The position numbers were made by a program, and so were the translations under genes. From Ruegeria faecimaris (GTDB lineage Bacteria; Pseudomonadota; Alphaproteobacteria; Rhodobacterales; Rhodobacteraceae), in NCBI RefSeq assembly GCF_900182615.1, contig NZ_FXTE01000001.1:1054001-1118000 (forward strand): a stretch of DNA of 64,000 bases, read 5' to 3'. Numbering within the stretch: the stretch's first letter is position 1; each line of letters opens with the position of its first letter. Below the pieces are notes generated by a model. The model worked only from the letters and a program-made list of their open reading frames with translations. It did no database searches and had not been told where the DNA came from. Positions 24,477 through 33,887 of the stretch are shown in pieces.

Positions 24477-25317
24477 CTTGACCAACCTTTTGCCGCTGAA
24501 CACCAAGCCCATCGATGCGAAGCTCCATGACGTCGCCTTTTTTCAGATAAATTGGCTCCGGTTTGATCCCCATTCCAACACCGGGCGGTGTTCCAGTTGA
24601 AATGACGTCACCGGGGTGCAATGTGAAAAGTTGACTTAGATGCTCAATGATCTCGGCAACCGAAAAAATCATCGTAGCAGTATTCCCGGTTTGCATGCGC
24701 TGACCGTTTACATCCAGTGACATACCAAGACTTTGAGGATCAGGCACTTCATCCCGGGTCACTAGCCACGGGCCGGTAGGGCCAAATGTGTCGCACGATT
24801 TTCCTTTGGTCCATTGACCGGTCAGTTGAGTTTGAAAATGCCTTTCCGACACGTCATTTACGATGCAATAGCCCGCAACATATTCGAGTGCGTCGGCCTT
24901 GGAAACGTATTTGGCTGTTTTGCCTATGACGACGCCCAGTTCGCATTCCCAGTCGGTGTGTGTAGATCCCCGCGGCATGACAACCTCGTCATATGCCCCA
25001 ATGACCGCAGAGTTAGCCTTGAAAAAAAGGATCGGATGCTCGGGAATATCTGCGCCGGTTTCTGCAGCATGGTCCGAGTAGTTCAAACCGATGCAAAGAA
25101 ATTTACCGATGTCGCCGACACACGGTGCGATACGAGGATCACCCTCCACAATTGGCAGGTTACTCGGATCTAATGAGCGCAGACTATCAAGAGTTCCGTC
25201 ATCTAAAATCTCGCCGGTGATATCATTGATGTGAGCGGACAGATCCCGCAAATGCCCCTCCGAGTCGACCAGGGCAGGCTTTTCCGAGCCCTCGGCTCCG
25301 TAACGAACTAGTTTCAT
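24469..25317 (-). CDS. Fumarylacetoacetate hydrolase-family protein (diketo-acid hydrolase candidate)
   Basis: A 282-residue protein of the FAH family. Metal ligands are recognisable in DWECELGVVIGK and the surrounding CIGLNYSDHAAE, GYCIVNDVSERHFQ and GDVISTGTPPGVGMG motifs. The start at MKLVRYGAEG is the first that fits the family; longer frames upstream have no support. Family members include the 2,4-diketo-3-deoxy-sugar-acid hydrolases of non-phosphorylative L-rhamnose, L-fucose and pentose pathways, which release pyruvate. The order SDR - dehydratase - FAH - hydroxyacid dehydrogenase here fits such a route. Ureidoglycolate lyase is a common but less likely automatic label. Confidence 0.85.
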   Translation of the reverse strand: MKLVRYGAEGSEKPALVDSEGHLRDLSAHINDITGEILDDGTLDSLRSLDPSNLPIVEGDPRIAPCVGDIGKFLCIGLNYSDHAAETGADIPEHPILFFKANSAVIGAYDEVVMPRGSTHTDWECELGVVIGKTAKYVSKADALEYVAGYCIVNDVSERHFQTQLTGQWTKGKSCDTFGPTGPWLVTRDEVPDPQSLGMSLDVNGQRMQTGNTATMIFSVAEIIEHLSQLFTLHPGDVISTGTPPGVGMGIKPEPIYLKKGDVMELRIDGLGVQRQKVGQDD

Positions 25318-25328
25318 TTCTTTTCCTT

Positions 25329-27125
25329 TTAGTGATTGTCGCGTGGCATGAAGCCTCGCGCAATATCGCGGTAGTTTTCTGCACCTTTGAGCGTCATACC
25401 GCGATCCAACCGATCCACTTTTTCGCGAAATATTTCCTGCCACGGGGATTGGTTGGGCGGCATTGAATACCCACCTTTTGCCTCCAGATCGCGGGCGCGT
25501 TCATGCAGTTCTTCAAGCGAAACCAGCATATCTGCTGTGCCTTTACCTAGATCGATGCGCAGTCGGTCGCCAGTTCGCACTAAGGCCAACCCACCACCCT
25601 CTGCAGCTTCGGGTGAGGCATTCAGGATAGACGGACTTCCTGATGTACCGGATTGCCGTCCATCACCGATGCAAGGAAGAGCTTCGATGCCCTGTTTCAA
25701 CAAATATGCGGGCGGCCGCATGTTCACGACCTCTGCAGCACCCGGGTATCCTTTTGGTCCCGCTCCGCGCATAATCAGAATACAGTTTGCGTCGATGTTT
25801 TCTGCGGGATCATCGATCCGATGGTGAAAATCCTCGGGCCCATCAAACACAACCGCCCTGCCCTCGAATGCATTAGGATCATCCGGGTTCGACAGGTAGG
25901 TCTCTCGAAATGCCTGTGAGATCACAGATGTCTTCATAATCGCACTCTCGAACAAGTTGCCCGAGAGATTGATGAACCCCGCCTGTTGCTTAACCGGGCT
26001 ACTGACAGGCTTGATTACGTCGCTATTCTGAGACCGGCGCGTCGAGCAGTTATTGCCCATCGTCTTACCGTTCACCGTTATCGCATCGGGATGCGGCAGC
26101 AATCCAGCATCAAGAAGCTCTCCGACAACGGCGGGAACACCCCCGGCCTGCTGGTAATCTTCGCCCAGATATTTGCCCGCAGGCTGCATGTTAACCAACA
26201 GAGGAACTTCGTGGCCAAGTTTCTGCCAGTCATCGTTGTTCAATGGAATACCAAGATGCCGGGCGATTGCATTCAGGTGAATCGGCGCGTTCGTCGATCC
26301 GCCAATCGCCGAGTTTATGACAATCGCATTCTCAAAAGCCTGACGTGTCATCACATCGCTGGGGCGTAGATCCTCCCAGACCATGTCCACAATGCGTTTA
26401 CCCGTTTCATAACTGATTTGACCGCGCTCTCGATACGGGGCAGGTATGGCTGCTGATCCCGGCAATTGCATTCCCAAGGCTTCAGCAAGCGAATTCATGG
26501 TCGTTGCTGTTCCCATCGTATTGCAATAACCAACCGAAGGTGCCGCGGCGGCTGCGATCTCCATGAACTCATCGGTGTCGATTTCGTCAGCCGCAAGGTC
26601 TTCGCGCGCTTTCCATATAACCGTGCCCGATCCAGCGCGTTCACCTTTCCACCAACCGTTGAGCATGGGGCCGACCGACAGGGCGATCGCCGGGATGTTG
26701 ACAGTCGCAGCGGCCATAAGAAGTGCGGGCGTGGTCTTGTCGCAACCAATGTTGAGAACAACGCCATCAATCGGATACCCAAATAGACTCTCAACCAAGG
26801 ACAGATAAGCCAGGTTGCGGTCGAGTGAGGCCGTTGGCCGTTTACCGGTCTCTTGTATCGGATGGACCGGTATTTCGATGCACGTTCCCCCGGCGGCGAT
26901 GATTCCATCGCGAACACGTTTGGACAATTCGATATGATGCCGGTTGCAGGGGCTCAAATCACTGCCGGTCTGGGCAATGCCAATGATCGGTTTGCCTGAT
27001 TGCAGTTCCTCACGGGTCAAACCGTAATTCAGGTATCTTTCCAGATACAATGCAGTCATCTCAAGGTTCTCAGAATTCATGAACCACTTGCGAGATCGCA
27101 AATCGTTTTTTGATACTTTTGTCAT
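25329..27125 (-). CDS. IlvD/Edd-family sugar-acid dehydratase
   Basis: A 598-residue Fe-S dehydratase. Cluster cysteines are in [20 protein letters not shown] and [20 protein letters not shown]; the C-terminal half has [20 protein letters not shown] and [18 protein letters not shown], as in pentonate dehydratases (xylonate, arabonate) rather than dihydroxyacid dehydratase. The ATG overlaps the SDR stop (ATGA). It would convert a pentonate or hexonate to the 2-keto-3-deoxy acid, which the SDR would oxidise and the FAH protein hydrolyse. The exact sugar acid cannot be told from sequence. Confidence 0.88.
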   Translation of the reverse strand: MTKVSKNDLRSRKWFMNSENLEMTALYLERYLNYGLTREELQSGKPIIGIAQTGSDLSPCNRHHIELSKRVRDGIIAAGGTCIEIPVHPIQETGKRPTASLDRNLAYLSLVESLFGYPIDGVVLNIGCDKTTPALLMAAATVNIPAIALSVGPMLNGWWKGERAGSGTVIWKAREDLAADEIDTDEFMEIAAAAAPSVGYCNTMGTATTMNSLAEALGMQLPGSAAIPAPYRERGQISYETGKRIVDMVWEDLRPSDVMTRQAFENAIVINSAIGGSTNAPIHLNAIARHLGIPLNNDDWQKLGHEVPLLVNMQPAGKYLGEDYQQAGGVPAVVGELLDAGLLPHPDAITVNGKTMGNNCSTRRSQNSDVIKPVSSPVKQQAGFINLSGNLFESAIMKTSVISQAFRETYLSNPDDPNAFEGRAVVFDGPEDFHHRIDDPAENIDANCILIMRGAGPKGYPGAAEVVNMRPPAYLLKQGIEALPCIGDGRQSGTSGSPSILNASPEAAEGGGLALVRTGDRLRIDLGKGTADMLVSLEELHERARDLEAKGGYSMPPNQSPWQEIFREKVDRLDRGMTLKGAENYRDIARGFMPRDNH

Positions 27126-27880
27126 TGGCCTGACCAACCCCCGTCAATTATGTGCGTGTGTCCTGTGGTGAATGCACTTTCATCGCTCGCCAGATAGACG
27201 ACCAATGCGGCAATCTCTTCTGCCTTCGCCACACGCCCCATAGGCTGACGCGCAACAAATTGTGCAAGGGCTTCTTCTCTGCTGCCCAGTTGCTCTCCCA
27301 ACGCATCTACGCGGTCACGCCAGCTGGGACTGTCGACTGTTCCCGGACAAATGCAATTGCACCGAATTCCTTGTGTTATGAAGTCCACGGCTACTGATTT
27401 AGTCAGCCCAACAACAGCAGCCTTTGTCGTTCCATATACACAACGATTTGGCGCACCGATTATGGAACCCAGTGCGGAAGACATATTGATTATCGAGCCT
27501 CCTCCGCGCTCTAGCATCCCCGGCAATACAGCCTTTGTCGTGCGCACCATTGAGCGCACATTAAGGTCCATGGCGAAGTCCCATTCTTCATCGGTCGCAT
27601 CCAGAATCGTTCCGTGATGCACGAACCCGGCGCAGTTGAACAAAACGTCCGGCTTCGCTCGCGCGACCCCATGATGAATACTGTCATTATTCGTCACATC
27701 CATCTCGAAAATTTCGAGATTTTCGTGATTCTGATCGCGAATCAAATTTAAATTTCCAGGGTTAATATCCGTCGCATAGACTTTCGCACCCTCTCTTGCC
27801 ATCGCAATTACGCTTGCAAGTCCGATCCCTTGCGCGGCGGCTGTGACCAGGACGTTTTTTCCCTTAAGTCTCTCTGACAT
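27122..27880 (-). CDS. SDR, 2-keto-3-deoxy-sugar-acid 4-dehydrogenase-like
   Basis: A 252-residue short-chain dehydrogenase resembling 2-keto-3-deoxy-L-fuconate dehydrogenases (relatives of BDH2): [45 protein letters not shown], catalytic SSALGSIIG and [10 protein letters not shown], and the conserved [17 protein letters not shown]. It is the first gene of the leftward operon and is ATGA-coupled to the dehydratase. Its proposed role is oxidation of the 4-hydroxyl of the dehydratase product, giving the diketo-acid cleaved by the FAH protein. Family resemblance is strong; substrate length (C5 or C6) is open. Confidence 0.82.
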   Translation of the reverse strand: MSERLKGKNVLVTAAAQGIGLASVIAMAREGAKVYATDINPGNLNLIRDQNHENLEIFEMDVTNNDSIHHGVARAKPDVLFNCAGFVHHGTILDATDEEWDFAMDLNVRSMVRTTKAVLPGMLERGGGSIINMSSALGSIIGAPNRCVYGTTKAAVVGLTKSVAVDFITQGIRCNCICPGTVDSPSWRDRVDALGEQLGSREEALAQFVARQPMGRVAKAEEIAALVVYLASDESAFTTGHTHIIDGGWSGQ

Positions 27881-28070
27881 ATATATTTTCCGACCCTAAA
27901 AGTGGCGACTGGACAAGTGTTACTTCGTCCCACAGATCAAGCGAGAAGCAGAGAAACCTTGGCGGATTTGCAACGACTTCTGGCATGTGGGCCCAGAGCC
28001 GTTAGCGTATGACAGAGATTTTGGTTTGGCCATAACCATGCGTGGCGCACCTTCGGAAGGACAGAGGATT

Positions 28071-28955
28071 ATGAGCAAGCAGTTCAAAGTAGCTCTATTG
28101 GGAACCGGCCTGATGGGCGCTCCTATGGCGAGGAATATTTTGCGCGCCGAATTTCCGCTAACCGTATGGAACCGCAGCTTGAAAAAGGCAAAACCGTTGA
28201 CGGCAGAAGGCGCGACATTGGCGGAAACTGCCCCGCTGGCGGTTTCGGGTGCAGACGTAATAGTAACCATGCTGTCGGATGGGTACGCGACCGGCGCGCT
28301 ACTTTCTGACGAGGCTTTCCGCGAACAACTCAAACCGGGGATGATCTGGATTGATATGTCCAGCGCTAAACCCGAACACGCCAGAGAGCAATCCGCGCAA
28401 TTATCCTCGATGGGGGTGCAGCATCTGGACGCCCCGGTTTCCGGTGGCACCAAAGGTGCCGAAGCTGGCACCCTTGCGATCATGGTCGGTGGTGATAAGG
28501 ACGTTATGGAGCGCGTGCGACCGGTTCTGACAGCAATAGGCCGGCCTGTGCATGTTGGCCCAAGTGGTTCCGGTCAATTGTGCAAATTGGCCAATCAAAC
28601 AATTGTCGCTGTGACAATATCTGCTGTCGCCGAAGCGACACTACTGGCTCAGCAAGGCGGTGCAGACCCAACCGCGTTGAGGGCCGCGCTGAAGGGGGGC
28701 TTTGCGGATAGCATTATTTTGCAACAACATGGCGAACGCATGTCTGACGGAAATTTTGTACCCGGAGGTTTGTCTAAGTTTCAAATAAAGGATTTGGACA
28801 ACACACTAGAGGAAGCGCGCAGCCTTCGCGTTGAGCTACCCAGCACCCAATCTGTGCGCGACCGTTTCGAATATTTGATAAACGAAATGGATGGGGCTGA
28901 GCTGGATCATTCGGCCTTGTATTTGGAACTTAAAAAACGGAACGGGATGCTGTGA
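28071..28955 (+). CDS. Beta-hydroxyacid dehydrogenase (3-hydroxyisobutyrate/GarR/LtnD family)
   Basis: A 294-residue NAD(P)-dependent dehydrogenase. Rossmann motif LLGTGLMGAPMARNIL, substrate-binding DAPVSGGTKGAEAGTLAIMV, catalytic Lys in CKLANQTIV. The ATG at 28071 is preceded by AGAGG. It overlaps the following DenD-like gene by GTGA, so the pair probably oxidises and reduces related C3 or C4 acids; LtnD (L-threonate dehydrogenase) is one family member that commonly occurs near DenD. Tartronate semialdehyde reductase is the alternative. Confidence 0.85.
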   Translation: MSKQFKVALLGTGLMGAPMARNILRAEFPLTVWNRSLKKAKPLTAEGATLAETAPLAVSGADVIVTMLSDGYATGALLSDEAFREQLKPGMIWIDMSSAKPEHAREQSAQLSSMGVQHLDAPVSGGTKGAEAGTLAIMVGGDKDVMERVRPVLTAIGRPVHVGPSGSGQLCKLANQTIVAVTISAVAEATLLAQQGGADPTALRAALKGGFADSIILQQHGERMSDGNFVPGGLSKFQIKDLDNTLEEARSLRVELPSTQSVRDRFEYLINEMDGAELDHSALYLELKKRNGML

Positions 28956-29920
28956 CGAGGATCCTTGTGTTAGGCGGTGGAGGAATGCTGGGCCAGAAAC
29001 TGGCTCATAGAATTTCGACCCAAGAAACTTTTGGACCAGAAGCCCAAATCTCACTGTTCGATCTCTCGTTCCCGCTCGACAGTGCGCCAGGTAAGCAAAT
29101 TGTGGGGAACTTGACTGCGCCAGGCATCGCCAAGTCTGTTGCAGCTCAGCGCCCGGTCGTCATATTCCACCTTGCAGCTATCGTTTCAGGCCAAGCTGAG
29201 AAAGACTTTGCGTTGGGCTGGGATGTCAACCTTATGGCGACCTGGGCACTGCTGAATGCACTCAGAGATGAACACGCGGCATCAGGAGGCGAGTACACGC
29301 CTCGTCTGGTTTTTGCCTCGTCCATAGCAGTTTTCGGAGCACCGTTCCCTGAAAAGATTGGCGATGAGTTCCTCTCGGCACCTTTGACCAGTTACGGAGC
29401 GCAGAAAGCAGCGTCTGAGTTGATGATCACGGATTTCAGCAGGAAAGGATACATCGACGGTATTTCCTTGCGCTTGCCCACTTTGTGTGTACGCCCGGGC
29501 AAGGCCAACGCTGCCGCTTCTTCCTTCTTTTCAGGTATAATCCGAGAGCCACTGAATGGGGATGAGGCTGTCTTACCAGTTGCCGTAACTGTTCGCCACT
29601 GGCACGCCAGCCCCCGCGCCGCTGCGACTTTTTTGACCCAAGCAGCAACACTGGACACGCAGCTTTTGAATGACAGACGCGCATTAAACATGCCGGGCGT
29701 AAGTTGCACCGTCGCCGAACAAATCGAAGCGCTGCGCGATGTGGCCGGTCAAGATGCAGTTGGCCTCATCAGGCGAGAACCCGACGAGGCAATCGAACGA
29801 ATAGTCAAGAATTGGCCGCGCGACTTTCAAACAGATCGCGCTCGGGAGTTGGGGTTCAAGGCGGAATCAAGCTTCGACGAAATCATTCAGGTGTATTTGG
29901 AAGACGATTTTCGGCTTTAG
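28952..29920 (+). CDS. denD: DenD-like NAD-dependent dehydrogenase (D-erythronate dehydrogenase family)
   Basis: A 322-residue extended-SDR protein. VLGGGGMLGQKLAHR is the NAD-binding start, FASSIAVFG and YGAQKAASELMI hold the catalytic Ser and Tyr-Lys, and RLPTLCVRPGKANAAASSF is characteristic of D-erythronate dehydrogenases rather than of nucleotide-sugar epimerases. The start is a GTG overlapping the upstream stop. The other enzymes of the C4 acid route (OtnK kinase, OtnC aldolase-type decarboxylase) are not visible nearby, so the enzyme may act in another route or the rest may be elsewhere. Confidence 0.7.
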   Translation: MTRILVLGGGGMLGQKLAHRISTQETFGPEAQISLFDLSFPLDSAPGKQIVGNLTAPGIAKSVAAQRPVVIFHLAAIVSGQAEKDFALGWDVNLMATWALLNALRDEHAASGGEYTPRLVFASSIAVFGAPFPEKIGDEFLSAPLTSYGAQKAASELMITDFSRKGYIDGISLRLPTLCVRPGKANAAASSFFSGIIREPLNGDEAVLPVAVTVRHWHASPRAAATFLTQAATLDTQLLNDRRALNMPGVSCTVAEQIEALRDVAGQDAVGLIRREPDEAIERIVKNWPRDFQTDRARELGFKAESSFDEIIQVYLEDDFRL

Positions 29921-30567
29921 TCGCCCATCGTCTTTCCAGTTAGGTGGCGTTTCAGATGATCGTGAATCTTTTCTCGTGTTAACTGCTCATCCCCTGACAA
30001 TGCTGCTTCAAGTATATCGGCATGGTGTCTTATGTTTTGAGAAATGAACTCAAAGTTCCGATCTGCCACCATCAATTGCTGTCTGAATTGCGCGTAAACT
30101 CGGCTATGCATTTGTTTTAAGGTTTCCGAGCCACAGGCAGAAATAAGCGTTTGGTGAAACTCCTTCTCCGAGGCAAACCATATCTCGATAAGGCCGCTCG
30201 GGTCGTCTGTGGAGTGTATGCGTTTTTCGATATGGCTAAGTTTGTGATGAGCGGCCGTCAATCTTGCTTCCCAATCCACTCCGCCATTGCGGATCGACAT
30301 CGCAGTGCCTTCGGCCTCCAACAAAACACGGACGTGTGTCAATTCGATAAGCTTCTGCGGCGAACGCATCGGCACGCGGAAACCTTTTTGTTCCTGAAAG
30401 TCCACCAATCCAACAGCGGCCAAACGAAAAAGGACTTCCCGAACCGCACTCGCAGAACAGCCATACTCATTACGAAGTTCTTCGGCTCTCACCTTGGCTC
30501 CATGCTCAAATCCATTAGAGATTAGGCGCATTTTAAGGTCTTGATAAATATCGATTTCTTCTTTCAT
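29917..30567 (-). CDS. GntR-family (FadR/FCD subgroup) transcriptional regulator
   Basis: A 216-residue regulator with an N-terminal winged helix (GAKVRAEELRNEYGCSASAV followed by REVLFRLAAVG) and a C-terminal FCD effector domain with metal-binding histidines (EKEFHQTLI and NIRHHADILEAA). The ATG at 30567 is chosen; an upstream in-frame ATG adds 30 residues of low-complexity sequence and seems unlikely. It converges with denD, overlapping by four bases, and diverges from the TRAP operon, which it probably controls. FCD regulators of this type respond to sugar acids. Confidence 0.88.
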   Translation of the reverse strand: MKEEIDIYQDLKMRLISNGFEHGAKVRAEELRNEYGCSASAVREVLFRLAAVGLVDFQEQKGFRVPMRSPQKLIELTHVRVLLEAEGTAMSIRNGGVDWEARLTAAHHKLSHIEKRIHSTDDPSGLIEIWFASEKEFHQTLISACGSETLKQMHSRVYAQFRQQLMVADRNFEFISQNIRHHADILEAALSGDEQLTREKIHDHLKRHLTGKTMGD

Positions 30568-30765
30568 CCAGGTATGCGCCTTCAATTTTTGTCCAAGTAG
30601 CGTCGTAAGCAATTTTTCGAATTTATGCAATAATCTCGAAATTTTTAGAAATTTCAAATTTTTCTTGTTGCATTCGATTCGTCGGCTTAACGTCTATCTG
30701 CGTGACAGCAGCGGAGGCGACAAGATCTCCCACTAAGCGCAATGCTCAACGTCTGGGAGGACACC
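30568..30765. promoter_or_regulatory. AT-rich divergent promoter region between the GntR gene and the TRAP operon
   Basis: The middle of this spacer, about 30605-30675, is strikingly AT-rich compared with its surroundings and contains overlapping symmetrical motifs (GAAATTTTTAGAAATTTC) that could serve as the regulator's operator. No standard GntR half-site could be assigned with confidence. The rest holds the strong GGGAGG ribosome-binding site of the dctP gene. Confidence 0.5.
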
Positions 30766-31779
30766 ATGAAAATAGTCAAGACAGCGGCCGTGGCGGCCGT
30801 AGCCACGACAATGGCAGCCGGTTTCGCGATGGCTGAAACAACGAAACTTAGAATTCAAACCCATTTTTCGCCCGAAACTCTTTCTGGTCAGATGGCTGCA
30901 AAATTTGTTGAAGACATTCAGGAGATGTCGAACGGCGAAATCGAAGTTGAAATGTTCTATTCCTCTTCGGTGGTCAAATCAGTTGAAACCTTCGATGCCG
31001 CTGCTACGGGAATTTTGGACTGCGACATGACGGGCGGCGGCTATCAGACCGGTAAAAATCCGGCCTTCCAGTTTGCGGGCGACCTGCTCGGCGGGTATCA
31101 GAACCCATATCAGCAAATGGCTTGGCTTCTTCATGGCGGCGGAAGAGAAGCTGTGAATGATCTATACAACGGCTACGACATGGAGTTCATCGGATGGTGG
31201 ATTCCCGGGCCGGAGTCGCTTTCTTCGACCAAGCCGATTGCAAAAGTGGACGACTTCAAAGATTGGAAATTCCGCTCCCCTCCAGGCCTTGCGACCAAAG
31301 TGTTCGCGGAACTTGGTGCTTCTCCGATCGTTATGGACTTCAACGAAATCTTTACGGCTTTGGAAACCGGTATCATTGATGGCGCGGATGCCGCGAACCT
31401 GACTAACAACGTGGGACTGGGTCTGTACGAGATCGCAGGTCACACAAACTATCCCGGTTTTCACTCGATGCCGGCAGATCACCTAGCCTGTCGCAAAGAA
31501 GTTTGGGAAGCTATGCCTGCGCACCACAAGAAGATCATGGAAGTCGCAATGGATAGCTTGGCATTGCACAATGCCACAATCAATGAAGTGCAGAACGCTC
31601 AGACTGCAAAAGACCTGAAAGCAAAAGGTGTTCAGTTGTACGAATGGTCGCCTGAAGACCTGGCAGCGTATCGCGCGGCCGTTCAGGTCGGTTGGACTGA
31701 ATTTGCGACGACCCCTGAGGCACAGGCGCTTTTGGAAAGCCACATCAACTTCCTGCGTGACCTGGGAGCAATGCAGTAG
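30766..31779 (+). CDS. dctP: TRAP transporter substrate-binding protein (DctP family)
   Basis: A 337-residue periplasmic protein with signal peptide ending at GFAMAET. The DctP family pattern is present: FVEDIQEMSNGEIEVEMF, the DFKDWKFRSP signature with the carboxylate-binding Arg near residue 170, then ELGASPIVMDFNEIFTALET and IIDGADAANLTNN. TRAP systems of this type import organic acids, often uronates or aldonates. The ATG follows GGGAGG. A hairpin follows the gene, then the enolase-superfamily enzyme and the membrane subunits, suggesting a hexuronate or hexarate ligand. Confidence 0.9.
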   Translation: MKIVKTAAVAAVATTMAAGFAMAETTKLRIQTHFSPETLSGQMAAKFVEDIQEMSNGEIEVEMFYSSSVVKSVETFDAAATGILDCDMTGGGYQTGKNPAFQFAGDLLGGYQNPYQQMAWLLHGGGREAVNDLYNGYDMEFIGWWIPGPESLSSTKPIAKVDDFKDWKFRSPPGLATKVFAELGASPIVMDFNEIFTALETGIIDGADAANLTNNVGLGLYEIAGHTNYPGFHSMPADHLACRKEVWEAMPAHHKKIMEVAMDSLALHNATINEVQNAQTAKDLKAKGVQLYEWSPEDLAAYRAAVQVGWTEFATTPEAQALLESHINFLRDLGAMQ

Positions 31780-31805
31780 TCAGGCTTCGACCGAATTACG
31801 ACGCA

Positions 31806-31833
31806 CGGAGGGGCCGCACTAGCGGCCCCTCCG
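31806..31833 (+). terminator. Strong GC-rich hairpin after dctP
   Basis: An 11-bp perfect stem (GGAGGGGCCGC with GCGGCCCCTCC) closed by a four-base loop ACTA, 27 bases after the dctP stop. No T-run follows. It probably limits read-through into the downstream genes or stabilises dctP mRNA, keeping the binding protein in excess. Confidence 0.75.
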
Positions 31834-31858
31834 GATTGGCGCCGGGATCCAGAACTTC

Positions 31859-33028
31859 ATGAAAATCAACAGAATAATAAGTCACATACTGCAGTACGAC
31901 ATGCCGGAAGTTCTGGGCTACTCGCAACAGTATTATGACAAGCGTACAACCCATCTGGTCGAGATTCAGACAGATGAAGGGGTAACCGGTTGGGGGGAGT
32001 GTTTTGGTCCCGGAAACGTAGCCATTGCCAACAAGTCTATCGTAGAAAAGGTAATCCAACCATTGGTCCTTGGCATGGACCCTTTGGACAAAGACGTGAT
32101 CTGGCACAAGGTGTACAACCTTCTGCGAGACCATGGCCAAAGCGGAATGCCAATACAGGCTTTGTCCGGGGTGGACATCGCACTTTGGGATATCACCGGC
32201 AAAATCTCTGGCCTCCCCCTCCATAAGCTTGTCGGCGGCGCGCATCGCACAAGCGTTCCTTGCTACGGCTACGGCATGATGCTTCGGGATGAACCGATTT
32301 CTAGTCTGGCCAGCCGTTTTGAGGAGGAAGCCGCAAAGATCAAAGAAATGGGATTTACCGCCACCAAAATGAAAACGGGCTTTGGCCCGAAGCCTGATGT
32401 GAAGCTGTGCGAAGCAGTTCGACGCGGAGTTGGTGACGACTTTCCTTATATGGTCGATGCAAACCATGCTTATACGACTTCGGACGCATTTTTTGTCGGT
32501 CGGGCGTTGGAAGAACTGGACGTATATTGGTTCGAAGAACCTGTCGCGCCAGAAGACATTGACGGGTACCGCGAATTGCGCACTTCGCTGAAAGTCAACA
32601 TCTCGGGCGGGGAGGCAGTTTTCAATCGCTGGGCTTGGCGCAATCTTCTTGAAAATCGCGGCATCGATATAGCGCAGCCAGAAGTATGCGCTTTGGGCGG
32701 TGTTTCAGAGTATCTCAGGATTCTAGCACTATGCCACGCACATTTCACTCCGGTCGTAAATCACGTCTGGGGTAGCGCCATCGCTGTCGCAACTAATCTG
32801 CATTTACTGGCGGCCATGCCCCCAATTCCAGGCGGCTTGCATCCTTGGGAGCCGATGCTGGAGTTCGACACGACGGACAACAAGTTTCGGGACGATCTGC
32901 TGACCGTACCGCTGGAAATTCAAAATCAGGTCAAGGCCAACAACGGCCGTGTCATGATCCCGACTGGCCCCGGACTGGGGGTCGAGCCGGATCGAGACTT
33001 TATCGATCACTACAGGATCGAAGGATAG
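31859..33028 (+). CDS. Enolase-superfamily enzyme resembling D-galactarolactone cycloisomerase
   Basis: A 389-residue mandelate-racemase/muconate-lactonizing family protein. Catalytic bases: the K-x-K motif in ATKMKTGFG; metal ligands Asp in MVDANHAYT, Glu in YWFEEPV and Glu in NISGGEAVF; His in VVNHVWGSAIAV. Many stretches ([52 protein letters not shown]) match the D-galactarolactone cycloisomerase Gci of Agrobacterium as I know it. That enzyme opens galactaro-1,4-lactone to a 2-keto-3-deoxy hexarate. It lies inside the TRAP operon, between binding protein and membrane subunits. A sugar-acid dehydratase of the same family is the alternative. Confidence 0.78.
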   Translation: MKINRIISHILQYDMPEVLGYSQQYYDKRTTHLVEIQTDEGVTGWGECFGPGNVAIANKSIVEKVIQPLVLGMDPLDKDVIWHKVYNLLRDHGQSGMPIQALSGVDIALWDITGKISGLPLHKLVGGAHRTSVPCYGYGMMLRDEPISSLASRFEEEAAKIKEMGFTATKMKTGFGPKPDVKLCEAVRRGVGDDFPYMVDANHAYTTSDAFFVGRALEELDVYWFEEPVAPEDIDGYRELRTSLKVNISGGEAVFNRWAWRNLLENRGIDIAQPEVCALGGVSEYLRILALCHAHFTPVVNHVWGSAIAVATNLHLLAAMPPIPGGLHPWEPMLEFDTTDNKFRDDLLTVPLEIQNQVKANNGRVMIPTGPGLGVEPDRDFIDHYRIEG

Positions 33029-33044
33029 GGACGAGGGTTACGCG

Positions 33045-33887
33045 ATGCACAAGAATTCAGGCGGACCAATTGAATGGCTCATACCGTTGGCCTTCGTCGC
33101 GACTGCCAGTTGGCTTGTTTGGCATCTCCCGGCATTCCTATTGGATTGGCTGCCTTACACCTCTGAATCCCTCAAAAGCCAGGTAACGGAAATATATCTG
33201 CGCAGCGACGTCACGCCCGAATTACCTGGCGTGTTCGGGGGGTATGTCGACATCATCGACGTGGCCGCGCTCGTCCTTCTACCGTTTCTTGCAGTGTTTG
33301 GCACCAAGACCGTGCGCCCAGCGACAATGGAGTTCGAAGGCTCGACGGTTATGGATCGTTTCGCCCTGTTCATAGGCCGAGTTACCATGATGATGATCGC
33401 AATCATGACTGTCGTCATGCTCTACGAAGTCTTCATGCGTTATATCCTGGAAAAGCCGACCGAGTGGGCCAACGAAATGACACTCTGGTTCGCCAGCTTT
33501 GTGTTTTTGATGTCTGGCTACTACGCCATGCAACAACGCAGTCACATTCGAATATTCCTGCTGTACGACGCAGTTCCACGTTGGCTTCAGCGTGTTTTTG
33601 ATACGGTTTCGACAATCCTGATCGTACTGTTTGCCTTCTTTCTGGTCTACGGCAGCTACAAACAGGTGTTCGTCAACAAGCTCTATAAATGGGAGCTTTA
33701 TGGCTCCGCCTTCAATCCTCCGATCCCGGCGACGTTGCAGCCGATGGTGCTGATCGTGATTACGCTCGTCGCAATGCAAGCAATTTTGAACTTGATCGCG
33801 GATTGGAACAAAGAACCGGAAATCCACACAGATGAACCGGACGAAGACGAAATTGAAATGATCAAACGAGCGGTGGGACAAGACTGA
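33045..33887 (+). CDS. dctQ: TRAP transporter small permease (DctQ family), long form
   Basis: A 280-residue inner-membrane protein. The DctQ core occupies roughly residues 100-255 (VMLYEVFMRYILEKPTEWAN, ALT- and MSGYYAMQQRSHIRIF-type motif). About 95 extra residues precede it, with two more hydrophobic stretches (LVWHLPAFLLDWL and DIIDVAALVLLPFLAVFG). A charged tail rich in Asp and Glu follows. Usual DctQ proteins have about 160-200 residues, so this is an extended variant. The stop overlaps the DctM start by one base. Confidence 0.85.
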   Translation: MHKNSGGPIEWLIPLAFVATASWLVWHLPAFLLDWLPYTSESLKSQVTEIYLRSDVTPELPGVFGGYVDIIDVAALVLLPFLAVFGTKTVRPATMEFEGSTVMDRFALFIGRVTMMMIAIMTVVMLYEVFMRYILEKPTEWANEMTLWFASFVFLMSGYYAMQQRSHIRIFLLYDAVPRWLQRVFDTVSTILIVLFAFFLVYGSYKQVFVNKLYKWELYGSAFNPPIPATLQPMVLIVITLVAMQAILNLIADWNKEPEIHTDEPDEDEIEMIKRAVGQD

